Origin: FEN-1219 sp963817615
Lineage (GTDB): Bacteria; Pseudomonadota; Gammaproteobacteria; Steroidobacterales; Rariloculaceae
Reading direction: 5' to 3'
Assembly: GCA_963817615.1 (NCBI GenBank)
Contig: CAWFPH010000003.1
Location: 558,001 to 622,000, forward strand
DNA: 64,000 nucleotides
Shown here: piece by piece, positions 52,646 through 62,310 of the stretch
Layout: the number at the start of each line of letters is the position of its first letter
Position numbering within the stretch: position 1 is the stretch's first letter
Position numbers and translations under genes: made by a program
The notes under the pieces: generated by a model
What the model was told of the DNA's origin: nothing
The model's input: the letters and a program-made list of their open reading frames with translations, nothing else
Databases searched by the model: none

Positions 52646-53446
52646 GTGACGACTAATCGCAATCGCTCGAGACGCTTTGCCGTGCAGGTGGCGCTGACCC
52701 TGTTCGTTGCGCTCGGCGTCCGCGCCGAGCCCGCGGACTACGTGCTCGGGGCGGGCGACCTGCTGCGCGTGAACGTGTTCGGCTATCCGGACATGACGGC
52801 CGATGTGCGCGTCGACGAATCCGGCAGTATTCGCTACGCGCTCGTCGGTGCGATCGAGGTGGCCGGCCGCTCGACGCGCGAGGTCGAGACGGAGCTCGCG
52901 CGCCGGCTCGTCGACGGCGGCTTCATCCGCAGCCCGCAGGTGTCCGTGCTCATCACCGAGTACGAAAGCCGTAAGGTCGCGGTGATGGGCGAGGTGGCGA
53001 AGGCGGGGCAATACTCGCTCACGCAGCGCAGCAAGGTGCTCGATCTGCTCGCGCAAGCGGGCGGCGTGGTGACGGGAGCCGCGGCCGACTCGGCCACGCT
53101 GCTGCGTGCAGACGGCACCAAGGTCGAGGTCGATCTCTACAAGCTGTTCCAAGGAGACCCGGAGCAGAACGTGGCGATGGCCGCGGGCGATACGCTGTAC
53201 GTGCCGCGCGCCTCGCAGTTCTACGTCTACGGCGAGGTTCAGCGGCCCGGGACGTACCGGCTCGAGCGCAACATGACCGTGTCGCAAGCGATCTCGGCAG
53301 GCGGCGGGCTCACGCCGCGCGGCACGGAGCGCCGCGCGACCGTGAAGCGACGCAGCCCGGACGGCGCCGAGGCGGTCGTCGACGTTCGCGGCGCCGACTT
53401 GCTCAAACCCGACGACGTGCTGCTGATCAAAGAGAGCCTGTTTTAG
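52646..53446 (+). CDS. epsE: Polysaccharide export outer-membrane protein EpsE
   Basis: A 266-residue protein with a signal peptide (FAVQVALTLFVALGVRAE). Poly_export domain (YVLGAGDLLRVNVFGYPDMT, YALVGAIEVAGRSTREVETE), then two SLBB domains (VAVMGEVAKAGQYSLTQRS and FYVYGEVQRPGTYRLERNM). This is the Wza-like periplasmic or outer-membrane channel through which the polymer leaves. GTG start with GGGAG upstream, 9 bases after epsD. Confidence 0.9.
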   Translation: MTTNRNRSRRFAVQVALTLFVALGVRAEPADYVLGAGDLLRVNVFGYPDMTADVRVDESGSIRYALVGAIEVAGRSTREVETELARRLVDGGFIRSPQVSVLITEYESRKVAVMGEVAKAGQYSLTQRSKVLDLLAQAGGVVTGAAADSATLLRADGTKVEVDLYKLFQGDPEQNVAMAAGDTLYVPRASQFYVYGEVQRPGTYRLERNMTVSQAISAGGGLTPRGTERRATVKRRSPDGAEAVVDVRGADLLKPDDVLLIKESLF

Positions 53447-53449
53447 AGC

Positions 53450-54812
53450 ATGAACGCGAAACAGATCATCGTGATCCTCAAGGCGCGAGTCCGGCTCGTG
53501 TTGCTCGTGCTGTGCCTCGTGCTCGCCGTGACGGCGGTGCTGAGCTTGGTGCTGCCGAAGCGCTACGTGGCGGCCGTGTCGCTCGTCGTGGACACCAAGA
53601 CCGCCGATCCGCTCACGGGATCGCTGCTGCCCCTGCAGATGCTGCCGGGCTACTTGTCGACGCAGATCGAGATCATCGAGAGCCACAGCGTAGCGCTCAA
53701 AGTGGTCGACCGCCTGCACTTGGCCGAGCTGCCCGAGATCGGCGCGCAGTTTCGCGCGCAGACCGGCGGCGCGGGCTCGATTCGCGATTGGCTCGCCGAC
53801 GTCCTGCTGCTCAAGCTGGACGTGCGACCGGCTCGCGAGAGCAGCGTGATCGACATCGCTTATGCGAGCGGCGACCCGCAGGTGGCGGCGCAGATGGCGA
53901 ACGCGTTCGCCGACGCGTACGTGCAGACGAGCCTCGAGCTGAAGGTGGATCCCGGCACGCCGCCAGGCCGGTTGGTTCGAGGAGCAAGTGGCCGAATTGC
54001 GCAAGGCGTTCGAGGCGGCCCAGCAGCGGCTGTCGGATTACCAGAGCGAGCACGCGATCGTCGCGAGCGCGGCCGATCGAATCGATCTCGAGAACGCGCG
54101 CTTGGCCGAGCTCTCGAGCCAGTTGGTGGGCGCGCAGAGCGCGATGTACGCCGCCGGCACGAGACAGAACCAGATGACCGACGCGGTGCGCGGCTCCCGG
54201 TCCGACGAGCTGCCCGACATCATGGGCAACCCGCTCGTGCAGAACTTGAAGGCCGAGCTCGTGCGCGCCGAGGCGAAGCTCGCCGACTTCGGCAGCCGCT
54301 ACGGCACTAACCATCCGCAGTACGTGAGCGCCGCGGCGGAGCGCGATTCGCTGCGTGCAAAGCTCGACGCCGAGCTCGCGACGGCGCGCGGCTCGATCGA
54401 TCAGGCGTCCGAGATTGCCAGCCGCCAGGTCGCGAAGCTGCAAGAGGCAGTGGAGGAACAGAAGGCGCGGGTGCTCGAGCTGAACCAGGCACGCGATACC
54501 CTGGCGGTGCTCACGCGCGACGTCGAGAGCGCGCGCGCCGCGTACGACGCGGCTTCGCAGCGCAAGTCGCAGGTTCGCCTGGAGAGCGAGATCAACCAAA
54601 CCGACATCGCGGTTTTGAATCCCGCGGTGCCGCCGGTCAGGCCTTCTTTCCCGCTGTTGACGCTGAATCTCATGCTCGCGGGCGTGCTCGGGACGCTGCT
54701 CGGCGTCGGGATCGCGCTGCTTGCAGAGGCAGCCGATCGCCGTGTGCGCTTGCGTGAGGACTTGGCGGAGCTCGCGGGCGTGCCGGTGCTGGCCGTGCTG
54801 CAGCGCGCGTGA
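53450..54812 (+). pseudogene. epsF: EpsF chain-length determinant protein, frameshifted
   Basis: Wzz-family membrane protein in two frames. The first (53450 to about 53952) has a TM segment (RLVLLVLCLVLAVTAVLSLV) and the Wzz domain (YVAAVSLVVDTKTADPLTGS). The second (about 53952-54812) has the coiled coil (VAELRKAFEAAQQRLSDYQS), a second TM segment (LLTLNLMLAGVLGTLLGVGI) and ends VPVLAVLQRA. Deleting one C from the CCC at 53951-53953 restores DPARRQAGWFEEQVAEL. It is therefore a single +1 insertion, more likely a base-call error than a real break. It sets polymer chain length with EpsG. Confidence 0.85.
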
Positions 54813-54825
54813 GGAGGAGACGAAT

Positions 54826-55542
54826 ATGAACGCCGTCGTGGGACGTCAGGTCAACGTTGCGCCGTTGCCACCGCGGGGCGCTCAGAGGCCGCCGTCCAAA
54901 GTCGCGTCGAGCGTCACAAGCTTGAGCCCGCTGCTCGTGGCCGCGCACGAGCCGAGCGGGGCGCGGGCCGAGGCGCTGCGCGAGCTGCGCTCACAGCTGC
55001 TCGTGCGCTGGTTCGGCGACCATCGCACGCTCGCCGTGTTTGCGGCGCGCGCGGAAGACGATGCGGATCCGGTGGCCGCAAATCTGGCGATCGCATTTGC
55101 GCAGCTCGGCGAACCGACGCTCTTGATCGACGCGAACCTGCGCGCGCCGCGCCAACACGAGCTGTTCGGTTTGAAGCCGCTCGCGGGTCTATCCGATCTG
55201 CTGCGCAACCGCGACGTCCACGACCTCGCGCTCATGGCGATCCCGGCGGTCGAGAATTTGCACGTGCTGTGCGCGGGGACGATCCCGGCCAATCCGCAGG
55301 AGCTCGTGAGCCGCACGCCCTTCATCTACCTGATGAAAACACTGCCCGAGCGGTTTCACTGCGTGATCGTTGCGACGCCGCCTGCGCTGCCCTACGCCGA
55401 TGCGCAAGTGATCGCCGCGCGCGCGCAAGGCTGCGTGCTCGTCACGCGGCGGCACCGCACGCGCCTCGCCGACATCGCCCGCGTGAAAGAGCAGCTCGCG
55501 CCGGGCGGGGCTGTGCTCGTCGGCGGAGTGATCCAGGCGTGA
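54826..55542 (+). CDS. epsG: EpsG-type tyrosine-kinase-like protein without Walker A
   Basis: A 238-residue cytoplasmic protein related to the Wzc/EpsG autokinases that pair with EpsF. The Walker A' region aligns as GEPTLLIDANLRAPRQHELF and the Walker B-like part as FHCVIVATPPALPYADAQVI. Where active relatives have SPxxGEG(K/R)S, this protein reads ARAEDDADPVAANLA, so the phosphate-binding lysine/arginine and serine are gone. It is probably a regulatory or structural version without kinase activity. GGAGGAG precedes the ATG; the stop overlaps the exosortase start. Confidence 0.8.
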   Translation: MNAVVGRQVNVAPLPPRGAQRPPSKVASSVTSLSPLLVAAHEPSGARAEALRELRSQLLVRWFGDHRTLAVFAARAEDDADPVAANLAIAFAQLGEPTLLIDANLRAPRQHELFGLKPLAGLSDLLRNRDVHDLALMAIPAVENLHVLCAGTIPANPQELVSRTPFIYLMKTLPERFHCVIVATPPALPYADAQVIAARAQGCVLVTRRHRTRLADIARVKEQLAPGGAVLVGGVIQA

Positions 55543-56426
55543 CGAGCCGTGCCGTCATCGACATGCCGCTGAAAGCGACGGCCGCGAGCCCGTCGCCGGC
55601 GGCATGGTTGCCGGTGGCGGCCGGTGTGTTGCTGCTCTACGTGCCGACCTATCACGACATCGCGGCCGTGTTCTGGTCGACGGAGCGCGGCGCGCCCGGC
55701 GTTGCGGTGCTGGCCATCTGGCTCTGGCTCTTGTGGCGCGAGCGCGCGGCGCTGCGCAACGAGGCGCGGACCGCTTCGGGCTCGGTTCTCGGCTGGCTCG
55801 CGATCGGCGTCGGCGGAGGGCTCTATGCGCTCGGGCGGTCCCAGCAGATGTTTCAGCTCGAGGCCGGGTCCGCGCTCGCGATCCTGCCCGGCATCTCGCT
55901 CGTGCTGCTCGGGCCGAAGAGCACGCGGCGGCTGTGGTTCGTCTGGGCGTTTCTGATCTTCACAGTGCCGCTGCCGGGCTCGCTCGTCGACGCCGTCGTC
56001 GTGCCGCTCAAGGAGATGGTGGCTGCGACGGTCACGGAGGTGCTGTTCCGCCTTGGCCTGCCGATTGCGCGCGACGGCGTCGTGATCTACGTGGGCCAGT
56101 ATCAGTTGTTCATCGCTGACGCCTGCTCCGGGCTGAACCAGCTCGTCGCGTTGGCCGCGATCGGCGTGCTGTACGTGCACCTGATGCGCTCACGATCGCG
56201 CGTGCCGACCGTGCTGCTGCTCGCGGCCGTGCTCCCGGTGGCCGTGGCGGCCAATCTCGCGCGCGTTGGGACGCTCGTGCTCGCCACCTACTACGGCGGC
56301 GACGGCTTCGGCCGCGAGCTGCACGATTACGTGAGCTACGCCGAGATCGGGCTCGCGTTCGGCGCGTTCTTCCTGCTCGATCGCATCGTGCGAGCGAGCC
56401 ATTCGACCCGGGGCCGGCCGGCATGA
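55539..56426 (+). CDS. xrtB: Exosortase B
   Basis: A 295-residue membrane protein with about eight TM segments. Catalytic residues expected for exosortases are present: Cys196 in ADACSGLNQL, Arg242 in NLARVGTL and His262 in ELHDYVSY. It cleaves PEP-CTERM sorting signals and is thought to transfer the protein to a membrane lipid or polymer. The neighbouring EpsD/E/F/G/I set identifies it as exosortase B, an EpsH relative. GTG start overlapping the epsG stop (GTGA). Confidence 0.92.
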   Translation: MTSRAVIDMPLKATAASPSPAAWLPVAAGVLLLYVPTYHDIAAVFWSTERGAPGVAVLAIWLWLLWRERAALRNEARTASGSVLGWLAIGVGGGLYALGRSQQMFQLEAGSALAILPGISLVLLGPKSTRRLWFVWAFLIFTVPLPGSLVDAVVVPLKEMVAATVTEVLFRLGLPIARDGVVIYVGQYQLFIADACSGLNQLVALAAIGVLYVHLMRSRSRVPTVLLLAAVLPVAVAANLARVGTLVLATYYGGDGFGRELHDYVSYAEIGLAFGAFFLLDRIVRASHSTRGRPA

Positions 56427-57133
56427 CGAGCGCGCTCGCCCGCAGCCTGATCGTGCTCGTTGCGCTCTGCGCGGCGTCGTATGCGGCCGCGCGCCTGACG
56501 CCGCGCGAGCCGTTGCGGCGCGATACGCCGCCGCTCTCGCAGCTCGTCCCCGAGCGCTTCGGCGACTGGGTCGCAGAGCCTGCCGCGGTGACGCCCGTGC
56601 TGCTCGTCCCGAGCGCAATCGCCGATCCCGATGCCGCGCAGAGCGCCGCGTACGACGACGTGCTGATGCGCACTTATCGGCGCAGCGACGGCGCCCGCGT
56701 GATGCTCGCACTTGCATACGGACGCCGCCAGACTCAAGAGCTCAAGATCCATCGTCCGGAGCTCTGCTATTACGCACAGGGTTTCGCGGTGACCGCGCTC
56801 GGAACGCGCGCGATAGCGCTCGGCAAGCGCCGGGTCGAGGCGACGGCGCTCGTCACTCGGAACCGCGCGCGGACCGAGATCGTCGAGTACTGGATTCGAA
56901 TCGGCGACCGCCTCGCGACCGGCCCGTGGGCCGTGCGCGGCGCGATCTTGCGCGACGGCCTCGACGGCCGCGTGCCGGACGGCTTGCTCGTGCGCATCTC
57001 GTCGCTCGCGGAGTCGGCGTCCGGCACCGAGCACGAGATCGCCGTGCAGCAGACGTTCCTGCGCGAACTGTATTCGGCCGTGCCGCCGTCGATGCAGCGC
57101 TTCGTCGCGGGCGCGCCGGAGCGCACGTCGTGA
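56423..57133 (+). CDS. epsI: EpsI family protein
   Basis: A 236-residue protein with an N-terminal membrane anchor (ALARSLIVLVALCAASYAAA). The EpsI domain has FGDWVAEPAAVTPVLLVPSA, TYRRSDGARVMLALAYGRRQ and the conserved ELKIHRPELCYYAQGFAV. EpsI always accompanies exosortases, sometimes as a fusion, and may assist EPS assembly. ATGA overlap with xrtB. Confidence 0.88.
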   Translation: MTSALARSLIVLVALCAASYAAARLTPREPLRRDTPPLSQLVPERFGDWVAEPAAVTPVLLVPSAIADPDAAQSAAYDDVLMRTYRRSDGARVMLALAYGRRQTQELKIHRPELCYYAQGFAVTALGTRAIALGKRRVEATALVTRNRARTEIVEYWIRIGDRLATGPWAVRGAILRDGLDGRVPDGLLVRISSLAESASGTEHEIAVQQTFLRELYSAVPPSMQRFVAGAPERTS

Positions 57134-58291
57134 GCACGCGCGGGTTGCGGCTCGTCGCGGTGCTCTGGCTCCTGGTCGCCGCGGCACGGGCCGCTGCGGC
57201 GGCCGAGCCGCCGTTCCTGGTCGGCATCGGCGAGTCGATACACGATCCGGCCGGTGCTGCGGACGCGGTGCGCAAGCTCGGCGTGCAAGCGCTGCGCATC
57301 GACGCACCGTGGAGCACGATCGAAACCGCGCCGGGCCGTTACTCGACCCCCGCGTGGCTCGAGCACGCGGTCGATTCGGCGCGCGCGAACGGGATCGAGC
57401 CGCTGTTGATTCTCGACTACGGTCACCCGCTCTATGGCGGCGACAAGCCGCGCGGCGCCCTCGGAATTGCGGCGTTCACTCGTTACGCGGCCTACGTGAC
57501 CGAGCACTTCGCGGGCAGGGTGCGCTTGTTCGATCTGTGGAACGAGTGGGGCGTGCACACGGGCCACACCACGCCCGGCAGCGCGGACGACTACGTGGCG
57601 CTCGCGCGGCAGGTCTATCCAGCGATCAAGGCCGCGAATCCCGCCGCCGTGGTGTTGTCCGGCGGCGTGTCGAACCTCGATCCAAACGAGGGCTGGATCG
57701 AGCGCTTCATCGCGCTCGGCGGCCTCGAGCTCGTCGATGCGTTGTCGCTGCACCCCTACGACTACTACGAAAAGACCGACGCCACTCCCGAGCGCGCGCT
57801 CGCCGAGGTCGATCGAGTGCACGGCGCTCGCGGTCGCCGCCGGGCGGCCGCTGCCGGTCTACGTGACCGAGATGGGATATCCCGCGTACGCGGGCAAGGG
57901 CGGCGTGACGCCGGAGGTCGCAGCCGCCTATCTGGCGCGCTTCATGTTGCTCGCCTCCAGCCGGCCGTACATCGCGGGAGTCTGGTGGTACTGCCTGCGC
58001 GACCAAGGCCGGGATCCGGCCAACAAGGAGCATCACTTCGGAGTGCTCGATTGGTCGCTCGAGCCGAAGCCCGCGGCCGCCGCGCTGACCGACGTCGCGC
58101 GGCTGTTGCGCGCGGTCGGCCGGTTTCGCGTGGACACGAACGGGGACGTCTATCGTCTGAGCGCCGAGCGCGCCGACGGCAGCGACCTGCGACTCGAATG
58201 GCGCAACGGCGAGCCGGCCACTCAGCTGCTGCAGACGCTCGCGGCCGCCGCGCCGTCGCTGCCGGCCGCGCCGCACGCCGTGGCGAGGTGA
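57130..58291 (+). pseudogene. Glycoside hydrolase-like protein (GH clan A), frameshifted
   Basis: A secreted (beta/alpha)8-barrel protein read in two frames. The first part (GTG 57130, signal RLVAVLWLLVAAARAAAA) contains LRIDAPWSTIE and LFDLWNEWGVHTG, where Glu of NEW is the acid/base. The second part contains VYVTEMGYPAYAGKGG, whose Glu is the nucleophile, and GVWWYCLRDQGRDPANKEH. Both are needed for activity. Removing one G near 57823-57824 joins ...EVDRVHALAVAAGRPL. It probably trims or processes the polymer. Confidence 0.75.
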
Positions 58292-59682
58292 ATGCGCATG
58301 GCGCTCACGCTCACGCTGATCTTGGCTACGCTCGCTGCGGCTGCGCTGCTCACGAGCGCGCTCGTTCCGCCGCGAGCGGCGATCGCGCTCGGCTGCATCA
58401 CGAACGTGGTGCAGCTGCACAGCATCGCGATTCTCGGCGTCTATCCGTCGCTGGCGCTGCTCTGTTGGCTCGCGCCGTGGCGCGCGCTCGCCGCAAGCCC
58501 GCTATGGCGCTGGCCGTGGATGCAGGCGCTCGATGGCGCTCGGGGCCGTGCAGGCGCTGAGCATCGCGTGGTCGCCGACGCCGCTCCTCGGCATTCGCTA
58601 TCTGTTCTACTTCCTGCCGCTGCCGCTCGCAGCGCACGCGCTGTACCGTCTCACGCGCGAGCGGCCCGCGTTTGCGCGCGGTTGTCTCAAGGCGCTGTTG
58701 CTCGGATCGGCTCTCGAGGCCGTGCTCGTCATCGCGTTTCGGCTGTCGCCGTCGCTCGAGCTCGCGTTTTTGCGGCAGCGCTTCGCCGAGCTGTTCATCT
58801 CGGCGAACACCCTCGACGCGCTGTTCCACGAGTCGCGCAACAATGTGCTCGATCCCGCCAAGGCCGGCGGCCTATTCGTCAATGCGAACGTGGCGTCGGC
58901 CTACCTCGGAATGGGCGCCGTCGCCGCGTGGTATCTCGGCCGCGTCATGCGCTCGACTGCGCTGCGCGCGGTCGCGCTGCTCGATTGGGGCGCCGTGGCG
59001 CTCACCGGCTCGAAAGCGGGGCTGCTGTGCGCCGTGGTCGTGCCCCTCGGGCTCGCGTTCATGAGCGCGGTGCGGGCGCGCCGCGCGAATCCGGTCACGC
59101 TGTTCGTGGCGACGCTAGCGCTCGGGCTCGGCGCGGTCGCGCTGTCGCTGCCGCTCTCGCAGGAGCTGCTCGACGACTATCGCGCGAACACGCTGGCGAC
59201 GATCGGCTCGCGGCAGGAGATCTGGCATTACGCGCTGAAGATGATCGGCGAGCACCCCGCTGCTCGGTCTCGGCTTCGGGGGCTGGGAGAAGCGCTTCGA
59301 GGTGCAGGCATTCCTGAGCGGCGGCCAAACGGTGCCCGCGCACAACTCGCTGTTCATCTTGTGGCTGCAAAGCGGGCTGCCGGGTCTCCTCTGCGGGTGC
59401 GCGGTCGTCGGCGCGATCTACGCGGCGGCGGCCCGTGCGCTCGGTGCGGAGGACCGCGACGTGCGTGCGCTGGCGATGGGCGCGCTCGGTGCGTTCTCCT
59501 GGTACTTCATCCAGGGTCTCGGTGAGAACTTCGGGCTGATCGGCGAGGTGCACATGACGCCGTTGCTCGGCGCGCTGCTCGGACATCTGTGCGCACACTA
59601 CGACGGCGGGGTGGAACGATATGAGCACGGCGCTGAAGCGCTGCGTGGCGCTGTTGCGCCATCAGCTGTTCCTGCCCTCTGA
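58292..59682 (+). pseudogene. O-antigen polymerase/ligase (Wzy-like), two frameshifts
   Basis: A polytopic membrane protein read in three frames. Part 1 (58292 to about 58530): three TM segments. Part 2 (about 58531-59257): GIRYLFYFLPLPLAAHALYR, NVASAYLGMGAVAAWYLGRV, TGSKAGLLCAVVVPLGLAF. Part 3 (about 59258-59682): LLGLGFGGWEKRFEVQAFLS, AHNSLFILWLQSGLPGLLCG, the Wzy_C ligase signature. Joining needs loss of one C near 58531 and one C of CCCC at 59255-59258. It would polymerise the repeats. Its end overlaps the next gene by 62 bases. Confidence 0.75.
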
Positions 59683-60757
59683 GGTATTCATCGCCGAGCA
59701 GGCGAGGGCGCTGCGGGAGTTCGCGCCGCTTTTGATCGGCCGCTCGCTCGCGGGCACCCCGGCGGAAGGCTTGCCATACTATGTTCCGCCGTCGAGCGCG
59801 CTCGAACGGCTGCGCTACGTCCTCGGTCGTGATCCACGGCTGTTCATGCCGGAGCTCGCCGCACGCGGACCCGTGCTGCTGCACGCGCACTTCGGCGTCG
59901 AGGCGGTCTACGGTATGGAGCTCGCGGAGCGGCTCGGCGTGCCGCTCGTGACCACGTTCCACGGCTTCGACGCGACGCTGAAGCGCGCCGACCTTCTGCG
60001 CTCCCGCAAGCCGAGCTGGATCCACTACCTGCTGCAGCGCAGCGAGCTCGCGCGCCGCGGCACGCTGTTCCTCGGCGTCTCGAATTTCGTGCGAGAGCGT
60101 CTCGAACGGCTCGGTTTTCCAAGCGAGCGCACGCGCCGGCACTACATCGGCGTCGATCCTGCCGCTTTCGCCGGCCCCCGTGCCGCGGAGGAATCTCGCG
60201 TCTTGCTGCATGTGGCTCGCCTCGTCGAGGTGAAGGGCACGGCGTACCTGCTCGACGCGTTTGCCAGACTGGCGTCCAAGCACCGGCGCGCGGAGCTGGT
60301 CGTGATCGGCGACGGCCCGCTGCGGCCGCGGCTCGAGCGGCACGCAGCCGAGCTCGGCATCGAAGACCGCGTGCGCTGGCTCGGAGCGACGCCCCACGCC
60401 GAGGTTCGCCGCCAGCTCGAGCGCGCAGCCGCGTTTTGCCTGCCGAGCTGCACGCTGGCGAACGGTGCGGCCGAAGGTCTCGGCCTCGCGCTGCTCGAAG
60501 CGGCCGCGAGCGGCGTGCCGGTGGTCGCGACACGCAGCGGCGGAATTCCGGAAGCGGTGGCCGACGGAGAAACCGGCTATCTCGTGGCGGAGCGCGATGT
60601 CGACGCCCTCGCTGCGGCGCTCGACGCGCTGCTCGATTCGCCCGATCTGCGCCGCCGGCTCGGCGAAGCGGGCCGTCGCCTCGTGCAGACCCGGTTCGAT
60701 TTGCACCGGCAGACGCGTGAGCTCGAGCGATTGTACGAGGAGGCCTTGTGCGCCTGA
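59621..60757 (+). CDS. Glycosyltransferase, GT4 family
   Basis: A 378-residue GT-B fold enzyme. The N-terminal half binds the acceptor (LHAHFGVEAVYGMELAERLG, LGVSNFVRERLERLGF); the C-terminal half has RLVEVKGTAYLLDAFARLAS, VIGDGPLRPRLERHAAELGI and EGLGLALLEAAASGVPVVAT, the EX7E donor-binding motif. It retains the family length. It probably adds one sugar to the EPS repeat; sugar type unknown. Confidence 0.88.
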   Translation: MSTALKRCVALLRHQLFLPSEVFIAEQARALREFAPLLIGRSLAGTPAEGLPYYVPPSSALERLRYVLGRDPRLFMPELAARGPVLLHAHFGVEAVYGMELAERLGVPLVTTFHGFDATLKRADLLRSRKPSWIHYLLQRSELARRGTLFLGVSNFVRERLERLGFPSERTRRHYIGVDPAAFAGPRAAEESRVLLHVARLVEVKGTAYLLDAFARLASKHRRAELVVIGDGPLRPRLERHAAELGIEDRVRWLGATPHAEVRRQLERAAAFCLPSCTLANGAAEGLGLALLEAAASGVPVVATRSGGIPEAVADGETGYLVAERDVDALAAALDALLDSPDLRRRLGEAGRRLVQTRFDLHRQTRELERLYEEALCA

Positions 60758-60834
60758 CGAGAGTCCCTCGCGGCGACACGGGCGAGCGGCGGTGGCCGGC
60801 GGCGTCGCCGCTGCGAGCGTGGGAGCAATAGCCT

Positions 60835-62310
60835 ATGTTCGGCGCGGCGCGGACGCTGCTCTTCGGCGGGCTCACGGGCAAGGTGCTCGGCATGGTCCGC
60901 GAGTTCGTGACGGCCGCGCTGTTCGGTACGGGGCCGATCGCGGTTGCGTACCGGCTCGCGCAGGCTGCGTTCCTGATTCCGTTGCACGGTTTCCTGTCGG
61001 ACGCATTCGGTGCCGGCTTCACGCCGGAATTCGCGCGCAGCCGCAACGGCTCGAGCGAGCGGGGCCGGGCGCTGTTCGCGGGTATGCATGCCGTGGCGCT
61101 GGTCGTCTCCGTGGCCGTCGGCGCGGCACTCGCGCTCTTCGCACGGCCGTGGATCGGCTTGCTTGCGCCCGGCCTCGATGCCGCCACCGCTGCCACCGCG
61201 GCGCGTCTCGTCTCCGTGTTGGCGCTCGCGATGCCGTGCTATGCGGTCGCGAATCTGTACGCGTTCGCCGAAATCGCCGCGGGGCGCGGCGGCATGACGG
61301 CCGCGCGCGCGTCCGCACAGAACGTCGGCCTTACGGCCGGCACGGCGATCGCTTGGTGGACCGGCTCGCCGGTGTGGATCGCGACGGGCTTCCTCGTGGC
61401 GTATGCCGCCCTCGCGGGCTGGGGTGCGCGCGCCGCGCACCTCGCGGGCCTGCGTTTTTGGCCGCGCCGCGGCGAATGGGCGCCCGCGGCGGACGCGCTG
61501 CACGCGGTCTGGCGCGCGGTGCGGCTGCTGCTGCTCGTGCCGGCGCTGATGCAAGTTCATTTCGTCGTGGAGCGGCGAGTCGCGTCGCTCGTGAGCGCGG
61601 ATGCAGTCGCCGCGCTCGACTATGCGCGGTTTCTGTCCGACACGGCCGTGCTGCTGCTCGCGATGCCACTCGGCATTGCAGGGCTCGGAGCGCTGGCCGG
61701 CGTGAGCGAGACGCGCTTTCGCGAGCTCGCGCATCGTTCGCTGCGGATGCTGCTCTACGCGGGCGTGCCGCTGTCGCTCGCGGTTGCGGTGCATGGCGAG
61801 GCGATCGTGCGCCTCATGTTCGGACGCGGCGCATTCGGCGCGCAGTCGGTCGCGGTGACAGCCGCCATTCTCCAGTGGCTCGCGGTCGGGCTCTGGGGCC
61901 AGCTCGTCGGCTACGCCGGCGCGAAATACTTGAACGCGCGCAATCGCAACGGCCGTGTGATCGCCATCTTTGCGCTCGCGTACGGCTGCAACATCGCGCT
62001 GAACCTCGCGCTGTATCGCGCGCTCGGCGCGGCCGCTCTCGGTGTTGCGAACGCGGTGAACGGCATGGTGTTCGGTCTCGCCATGCTCGTCGAGATCGGC
62101 GTGCTGGCTCGGCTGCGCCGCGACCTCACGACGATGGGCGTGCTCGCCGTCGCATACGTGGCGCTCTGGACGCTGGCGCCGGCCGGCCTCGCCGCGAACG
62201 ATTGGGTGCCGCCGCTGCTGTTCTCGGGGTATTGGACGGCGGCCGTGCTGTTGACGCCGCGCTGCCGCAGGGTGATGTATGACGCATGGTCGTCGTTCCG
62301 ACCGGCCTGA
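60835..62310 (+). CDS. MurJ/MviN-like lipid flippase
   Basis: A 491-residue polytopic protein of the MOP exporter superfamily with 13-14 TM segments. ARTLLFGGLTGKVLGMVREF and FLIPLHGFLSDAFGAGFTPE are the MurJ/MviN N-terminal signature. In an EPS locus it probably flips lipid-linked repeats instead of, or besides, a Wzx. GGGAG lies 9 bases before the ATG. It overlaps the next gene by 32 bases. Confidence 0.85.
   Translation: MFGAARTLLFGGLTGKVLGMVREFVTAALFGTGPIAVAYRLAQAAFLIPLHGFLSDAFGAGFTPEFARSRNGSSERGRALFAGMHAVALVVSVAVGAALALFARPWIGLLAPGLDAATAATAARLVSVLALAMPCYAVANLYAFAEIAAGRGGMTAARASAQNVGLTAGTAIAWWTGSPVWIATGFLVAYAALAGWGARAAHLAGLRFWPRRGEWAPAADALHAVWRAVRLLLLVPALMQVHFVVERRVASLVSADAVAALDYARFLSDTAVLLLAMPLGIAGLGALAGVSETRFRELAHRSLRMLLYAGVPLSLAVAVHGEAIVRLMFGRGAFGAQSVAVTAAILQWLAVGLWGQLVGYAGAKYLNARNRNGRVIAIFALAYGCNIALNLALYRALGAAALGVANAVNGMVFGLAMLVEIGVLARLRRDLTTMGVLAVAYVALWTLAPAGLAANDWVPPLLFSGYWTAAVLLTPRCRRVMYDAWSSFRPA

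Noticed and set aside
60748..60831. 27-codon frame starting GTG after GAGGAGG between the glycosyltransferase and flippase genes
   Set aside because: The purine run is the coding sequence of the preceding gene; the flippase has its own ribosome site, and the peptide is low-complexity.
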